A stretch of 64,000 bases of DNA from contig CAYNUS010000004.1 of the NCBI GenBank assembly GCA_964400625.1, positions 1 through 64,000 on the forward strand, written 5' to 3'. The DNA comes from DYFX01 sp964400625. GTDB taxonomy: Bacteria; Patescibacteriota; Patescibacteriia; SG8-24; DYFX01. Numbering within the stretch: the first letter of the stretch is position 1; each line of letters starts with the position of its first letter. The notes under the pieces are model-generated. The model was not told the origin of the DNA and made no database searches. It was given only the letters and a program-made list of their open reading frames with translations. A program made the position numbers and the translations under genes. Below are positions 58,261-64,000 of this stretch, one piece after another.

Positions 58261-59214
58261 TCAGGCCCAATCCTCGAGGATGGCCCCCTTGCCGTACTCG
58301 GTCGCGCGGTTTTCGAAGAAGTTGGTGTGCTCCTTGGCGTTGACCATCGTGTCGAGCCAGAGCAACGGGTTGGCGGTGCGGTAGCGGGGCTCGAGGCCGA
58401 TCTCCTGGAGCTTCTTGTCGGCGGTGTAGCGGATGTAGGCCTTCACCTGGTCGGCCGTAAGGCCCGGCACGGCGCCCATCGAGAAGCAGGTGTCGATGAA
58501 GCTGTCTTCCAGGCGCACCATCTCCTCGCAGGCGCCGTAGACGCGTTCCTGGAACGCCGGCGTCCAGATCTGCTTGTTCTCGGCGATGAGGTCGCGGAAG
58601 AGATGGCAGACGCCTTTGCTGTGGAGGCTCTCGTCGCGGATGCTCCAGGTGATGATCTGTCCGACGCCCTTCAGCTTCCCCATGCGCGGGAAGTTCATCA
58701 GGATGGCGAAGCTCGAGAACAGGCTGACGCCTTCCATGAAGGCTCCGAAGACGGCGAGGTTGAGCGCGATGTTCTCGACCGAGTCGGTCTTGAAGTCCTG
58801 GAGGTACTGGTACTTGTTCCGCATCGCCTCGTATTCGAGGAAGGCGGAATATTCACGCTCCGGCAGGCCGAGCGAGTCGTTCAGGTAAGAGTAGGCCCAG
58901 ACGTGGATGCTCTCCATGGCGGCGAAGGCCGAGAGCATCATCTTGATCTCCGGTTTCGGGAAGGCCGGGATCAGGTTCGTGTTGTAGTTGTTGTTGACCT
59001 CGATGTCGCCTTGGGTGAAGAAGCGGAGGATCTGGACGATGAGGTTCTTCTCCTCGGGCGACAGGCGGAAGCGGTAGTCGGCGATGTCGGCTTCCATCGG
59101 GACCTCCGTCGGCATCCAGTGCGCCTGGTTCTGTTTCTGGAAATATTCGAAGTAGTGCTGGTACTCGAACGGCCGGTAGAATTTGCGCGGCGTGAGGATC
59201 CTCGAGGTGCTCAT
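58261..59214 (-). CDS. nrdB: ribonucleoside-diphosphate reductase beta subunit
   Basis: About 317 aa. Metal ligands are in TQGDIEVNNNY (Asp), MESIHVWAYS (Glu, His), FMEGVSLF (Glu) and RDESLHSKG (Glu, His). The tyrosine four residues after the first His (HVWAY) takes the radical-tyrosine place, so it is not the Phe-bearing class Ic type. The start at 59214 begins the conserved region. It sits under a promoter with two NrdR-type boxes. Confidence 0.95.
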   Translation of the reverse strand: MSTSRILTPRKFYRPFEYQHYFEYFQKQNQAHWMPTEVPMEADIADYRFRLSPEEKNLIVQILRFFTQGDIEVNNNYNTNLIPAFPKPEIKMMLSAFAAMESIHVWAYSYLNDSLGLPEREYSAFLEYEAMRNKYQYLQDFKTDSVENIALNLAVFGAFMEGVSLFSSFAILMNFPRMGKLKGVGQIITWSIRDESLHSKGVCHLFRDLIAENKQIWTPAFQERVYGACEEMVRLEDSFIDTCFSMGAVPGLTADQVKAYIRYTADKKLQEIGLEPRYRTANPLLWLDTMVNAKEHTNFFENRATEYGKGAILEDWA

Positions 59215-59252
59215 AGTCTGGTGCGTTTCGTGTCCTTCCGTAAAAAACGGCA

Positions 59253-59312
59253 GGGACCGCATTTCACAATATCTTGTGTCATGCGGTCCCAGTATACCAC
59301 TAGCTGTTGTGT
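59253..59312 (-). promoter_or_regulatory. NrdR box pair and inverted repeat around the nrdB promoter
   Basis: Minus strand: box 2 ACACAACAGCTAGTGG (59297-59312), extended -10 TGG TATACT (59291-59299), box 1 ACACAAGATATTGTGA (59264-59279). The boxes are 17 bp apart, close to three helical turns start to start. A perfect 10-bp inverted repeat (GGGACCGCAT/ATGCGGTCCC, 59253-59290) encloses box 1, followed by T6. NrdR repression is inferred. Confidence 0.75.
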
Positions 59313-59419
59313 CCGTACTCCCCTTCCGTGTGGATAACGTCCGGTCCGCTCACGACACAGCTGCCTCAGCTTAATCGGTCGCGGAAACGGTGGCCAGAGG
59401 ATAACCCGTGGACAGGTTT

Positions 59420-60394
59420 TCAGCCTCCGGAAAGCAGCCGTTCCACGAGCCGGGAGGCCTCCGCCAGCCGCGTTTCGGGGGCGCCGCGCAGGACCGCGTA
59501 GGGCACGTCCTGGCCGGCGAGGACCTCCTCGAAGCGCGCGTGCATCCCGTGCCGCAGGTGCTCGCCGTCGCGCAGGCCGTCCTGCACGAACGGGATCTCG
59601 TCGCCGGTCAGGAGATACAGGTGCGGACGATGCGCGGCCGCGAACGCCTCTACCTCCGGCGCGCGCGTCCCGACGTAGCGCTCATGCCAGACGGCCGTCG
59701 CGAGCGCGTCGGTGTCGGAGAAGATGACGCGGTCGGCGGAGCGCGCGAGCCGCTCGATGCCCGCGTGCTGAGTCTCGGCGATGTGCATGAATTCGTCGGT
59801 GCGCCAGGCCTTGTCCGGCGAGGCGTACTTCCCTTCCGCGTAGTGGCGCCCGTATTCGGGGACCCAGACCGTGCCGAAACGCTCCGCCAGCGCCCGCGTG
59901 AGCGTCGTCGTGCCGGTGGATTCCGCCCCGAGGACCGTGACGCGCCTGGCGAAGTGCGCGCGGACGGGCGGCTCCAGGAATTCCCAGGCCTTCAAGGGGT
60001 TCTCGCGCACTTTGGTGCCGGAAATCGGCACCCGCGCGCGGTCCATGTCGACCAGCACGTGCTCGCAGCCCATCGCGCGGCACCACGGCTCGCCGTAGGC
60101 TTCCGACGTGAAGGCGGCGTCAGGCTTCCCGATCCATCCGATCGTCGCCCTCGCCCAGCCCGGCGAGTCCGCATCATCGAGGTCGTCTTGCGGGACCGCG
60201 AGGACCTCGGCGCGCGGATGGATCTCGCTGATCCAGGATGCGCGAAGCTCGCCGGGGATGCGCTGGCCCTCCGCATGCACGACGATGACGGAGACGCGGT
60301 CGCTCCGTTCGAGCGCCGTGTCGATGAGCAGCTTGTGTCCGCGATGCGGCGGATAGAACTTGCCGATCACGACGGCGTGCCCGTAGCGCTTCAT
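59420..60394 (-). CDS. nadR: NadR-type NMN adenylyltransferase/nicotinamide riboside kinase
   Basis: 324 aa without the DNA-binding domain. GKFYPPHRGH is the adenylyltransferase motif and VPISGTKVRENP its second signature. The C-terminal kinase has GAESTGTTTL, where a Walker A Lys is replaced by Thr. That variant is known to me in some NadR families, but activity should be tested. It overlaps pnuC by ATGA, forming an import-phosphorylate-adenylate unit for NAD. Confidence 0.92.
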   Translation of the reverse strand: MKRYGHAVVIGKFYPPHRGHKLLIDTALERSDRVSVIVVHAEGQRIPGELRASWISEIHPRAEVLAVPQDDLDDADSPGWARATIGWIGKPDAAFTSEAYGEPWCRAMGCEHVLVDMDRARVPISGTKVRENPLKAWEFLEPPVRAHFARRVTVLGAESTGTTTLTRALAERFGTVWVPEYGRHYAEGKYASPDKAWRTDEFMHIAETQHAGIERLARSADRVIFSDTDALATAVWHERYVGTRAPEVEAFAAAHRPHLYLLTGDEIPFVQDGLRDGEHLRHGMHARFEEVLAGQDVPYAVLRGAPETRLAEASRLVERLLSGG

Positions 60395-61062
60395 ACCGCC
60401 TTCGCTTCGCGGGCCGCGAGGAGCGCGCGCCACTTGTAGAGGCCGCCCGAGGCGAGGATGAGGAACAGCACGTATTCGAGCGCGATGAAGCGCACGCCCT
60501 TCACGTCGTACAGCCAGACGCCGATGACGTCGACCAGGATCCAGAGATACCAGCACTCGACCTTCCTGCGGATCATGAGGTAGGTGGCGACGAAACTCAG
60601 GACCGTCGTGAAGGCGTCGAGGTACGGGTAGTCGGCCGGCGCGGCGAAGACGGCGGGCAGGAGCAGGTCCGCGCGGGCCATGAAGGCGCCGAGCGCGAGC
60701 GAGCCGAGGAGCGTGACGGCTCCGGCGATCGCGAGCTCGCGCGGCGTCCCGCGGCTCACGACGAGCTCCTTCCGCGCCTCGGTCCCTTCCGCGCGCTTCG
60801 GGCGCGTCCAGGCCCACCAGCCCCAGAGGCCCGTGAAGAAGAAATAGGCCTGCTCGACCATGTCCGAATAGAGGCGGATCTCGCGGAACAGCAGGAAGAA
60901 GAGGACGACCCCGACCAGCCCGACCGGCCAGTTGCGCGGGTCGTTCCTCGACGCCAGCCAGACGCAGGCGACGTTGAAGAGCGTCCCGAAGAACTCGATG
61001 TAGCTCATCGGATATCCCAGCACGGTGAAGAACACGGTCTCGACGCTCAGGATGTCCGGCAT
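60391..61062 (-). CDS. pnuC: PnuC nicotinamide riboside transporter
   Basis: About 223 aa with seven or eight hydrophobic helices. YIEFFGTLFNVACVWLASRN near the N-terminus, FFFTGLWGWWAW and CWYLWILVDVIGVWLY near the C-terminus match PnuC. It imports nicotinamide riboside (or a related precursor), which NadR then traps by phosphorylation. I start at 61062. A GTG further upstream would add 23 residues with no family support. Confidence 0.92.
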   Translation of the reverse strand: MPDILSVETVFFTVLGYPMSYIEFFGTLFNVACVWLASRNDPRNWPVGLVGVVLFFLLFREIRLYSDMVEQAYFFFTGLWGWWAWTRPKRAEGTEARKELVVSRGTPRELAIAGAVTLLGSLALGAFMARADLLLPAVFAAPADYPYLDAFTTVLSFVATYLMIRRKVECWYLWILVDVIGVWLYDVKGVRFIALEYVLFLILASGGLYKWRALLAAREAKAV

Positions 61063-61098
61063 GGCGCTCGGGTTATCGGGCCAGCGCCCGTCGCCTCC

Positions 61099-61128
61099 AG
61101 CGTAGTTCCTTAGTTCGTGTACTGTCAA
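61099..61128 (-). promoter_or_regulatory. candidate promoter of pnuC-nadR
   Basis: Minus-strand TTGACA (61123-61128), 18-bp spacer, TACGCT (61099-61104). The -10 is weak. Confidence 0.45.
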
Positions 61129-61156
61129 CACTTAGTAATGCACAGCGCTCGGGACA

Positions 61157-61185
61157 TTGCCGGGAGGCCCGAAACGCGGTAGGTT
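61157..61185 (+). promoter_or_regulatory. promoter of the ABC-F gene
   Basis: TTGCCG (61157-61162), 17 bp, TAGGTT (61180-61185), with the ATG at 61194, 8 nt downstream. Leaderless transcript predicted. Confidence 0.6.
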
Positions 61186-61193
61186 GAGGCGCC

Positions 61194-62962
<1,769 letters not shown>

Positions 62963-62966
<4 letters not shown>

Positions 62967-62991
62967 CGCGCCGCCGTTTTCCTGCCATCCT
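62963..62991 (+). promoter_or_regulatory. promoter overlapping the ABC-F stop codon
   Basis: TTGACG (62963-62968), 17 bp, CATCCT (62986-62991). The -35 includes the TGA stop of the ABC-F gene. Confidence 0.5.
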
Positions 62992-63009
62992 CCTCGCGGA
63001 GGAAATGCC

Positions 63010-63327
63010 ATGACCTCGACCGAACGTTTCCGCCTCAAGTTCTTCTCGCCGCTGCACTTCGCCATCCGCTGGGCCTCCGAACGCCCGGGCTACGTCGCCG
63101 GCGACTGCTACGTCGTCGTCTTCACGGCCGACGCCGACGCGGGGACCCCGACCATGGCGCCGATGGCGCCCGAGGAGATCCGCGCCTACCTCGCCGAGCG
63201 CGTCGACATGCTCGGAGGCCAGATCCACGACTGCGTCGGCCTCTCCGTGGAGGATGCCGACGGCCGCGCCGTCGACTTCGTGGAGCCGATCCGCGTCCGC
63301 AACCGTCCGCTCGACGTCCGCATCTGA
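63010..63327 (+). CDS. hypothetical protein, 105 aa
   Basis: A small alpha/beta protein without recognised motifs. A GGAGG lies close upstream of the ATG, and a terminator follows. Unknown role. Confidence 0.62.
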   Translation: MTSTERFRLKFFSPLHFAIRWASERPGYVAGDCYVVVFTADADAGTPTMAPMAPEEIRAYLAERVDMLGGQIHDCVGLSVEDADGRAVDFVEPIRVRNRPLDVRI

Positions 63328-63332
63328 AGCAA

Positions 63333-63360
63333 AGCGCCCCTCGCAGGGCGCTTTTTCCTT
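63333..63360. terminator. bidirectional terminator
   Basis: AGCGCCC/GGGCGCT stem with TTTTTCCTTT on the right. It separates the 105-aa gene from the convergent beta-propeller gene. Confidence 0.85.
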
Positions 63361-64000
63361 TCAGAACGGCTTCTTGTCGTCGAACCATCCCCGCTCGAGC
63401 GGCCGGAAGGCGTAGAGGGCGCCGTTCACGCTGGCGTAGACGACGGTCGGCGCCGAGGCGAGCCAGACGTCGGTGCGCGCGTGGTTGGTGAGCGGGCCGT
63501 ACTCGAGGAACGGGTACCAGGTTTCCCCGTCCGGCGAGACGATGACGCCGAACTTCGGCACGACCTCGCCGACCTCGTTGGCTTCGGTGTGGATCGCGGC
63601 GTAGTAGATGCCGTTCACGTTCAGCAGGCTGTAGACGTAGCCGGCGTAGCCGTGCGGGATCGGGTTCCAGACCTCGCGGGTCGCGCCTTCCGCGGCATCG
63701 TAGACGGCCAAGCCGTGGCCGTGGAGCTGGTCCGGGCCGAGCAGCCAGCGGAAGCCGCCCGACATCGCGACGGAGGCCGTGAAGCCTTCGTCCCAGACCT
63801 GCTTCCAGGTGGCGCCGCCGTCCGGCGACATGAAGGCGAAGCGCGCGACGTCGCCCGTGCCCACGACGATCTGTTCCTTGGCCTTGTCGTAGATCACGCC
63901 ATGGAGGTGGCGCAGCATGTAGCGGTCGTCGCCTTCGCGGTAGGTGCGCGCGTACTGCGGGAAGAGGGCCTGGAAATCGATCCATGGCTCCCAGTTGAAG
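63361..64000 (-). CDS. beta-propeller/BNR-repeat protein, 5' end outside the window
   Basis: At least 213 codons remain open at the right edge, so the N-terminus is missing. Asp-box (BNR) patterns SPDGGATWKQVW and SPDGETWYPF mark a sialidase-like or photosynthesis-stability-factor-like propeller. Catalytic residues cannot be assessed on the visible part. An internal ATG at 63918 is not taken as the start because the frame is open upstream. Confidence 0.7.
   Translation of the reverse strand, partial: FNWEPWIDFQALFPQYARTYREGDDRYMLRHLHGVIYDKAKEQIVVGTGDVARFAFMSPDGGATWKQVWDEGFTASVAMSGGFRWLLGPDQLHGHGLAVYDAAEGATREVWNPIPHGYAGYVYSLLNVNGIYYAAIHTEANEVGEVVPKFGVIVSPDGETWYPFLEYGPLTNHARTDVWLASAPTVVYASVNGALYAFRPLERGWFDDKKPF

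Overview
The window looks like a slice of a high-GC bacterial chromosome, most probably from the Patescibacteria (Candidate Phyla Radiation). That assignment is an inference. It rests on dense gene packing with 1-44 nt overlaps, very short intergenic spaces, many short lineage-specific proteins, NAD precursor import (PnuC/NadR) instead of visible de novo synthesis, and a complete but compact F-type ATP synthase. TGA is used as an ordinary stop throughout, which argues against SR1/Gracilibacteria. No rRNA, tRNA, CRISPR array, prophage or insertion sequence was recognised.

Layout. 0-7.3 kb: a haem/flavin ferric-reductase-like protein coupled to a cupredoxin lipoprotein, a TagA/WecG glycosyltransferase, gltX, a coiled-coil M23 hydrolase, a zinc-ribbon membrane protein and an orphan M41-type peptidase. 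7.3-21 kb: a minus-strand wall, division and translation block (ftsQ, ddl, alr, serS, rdgB, a cytidylyltransferase, a DHH-like protein, lysS, greA, mrdA, mreDCB). 21-27.7 kb: a membrane protein, a DUF721 protein, a UvrD/RecB-like helicase-nuclease, a lone receiver domain and two beta-carbonic-anhydrase-like proteins. 27.7-34.4 kb: the ATP synthase operon (atpI-B-E-F-H-A-G-D-C). 34.5-38.5 kb: tatD and a cluster of acidic/coiled-coil unknowns around a CvpA protein. 38.5-51.6 kb: metG, rsmI, adenosine deaminase, thiI, a CCA-adding-type enzyme, lexA, superoxide dismutase, two peroxiredoxins, leucyl aminopeptidase, an alkyltransferase, a pterin dehydratase and an rRNA methyltransferase, with many dispersed palindromic repeats. 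51.6-64 kb: a structured short transcript, homoserine dehydrogenase, a DUF4349 protein, a YgjP-type peptidase, nrdB-nrdA under NrdR boxes, nadR-pnuC, an ABC-F ATPase and a truncated beta-propeller protein.

Regulatory signals are unusually readable. Many promoters fit TTGAC(A/G) or TTGCC(C/G), 17 bp, TANNNT, or an extended -10 (TGnTAtanT). Several of these sit 7-10 nt upstream of an ATG and imply leaderless mRNAs. A 41-bp palindrome built from two GTTC-N7-GTTC half-modules surrounds the lexA -10, and two NrdR-type boxes flank the nrdB -10.

The most unusual observations are: (1) about eight intrinsic terminators whose hairpin carries or touches the stop codon of the gene it terminates; (2) a short transcript near 51.9 kb with the best consensus promoter in the window, whose 5' end is perfectly complementary to its own Shine-Dalgarno-like stretch; (3) a protein that fuses a degenerate carbonic-anhydrase-like domain to an intact one, next to an intact single-domain paralogue; (4) a ~212-bp fold-back element at 7.3-7.55 kb; and (5) a family of ~85-100 bp GTCAT...ATGAC palindromes concentrated at 40-50.5 kb.
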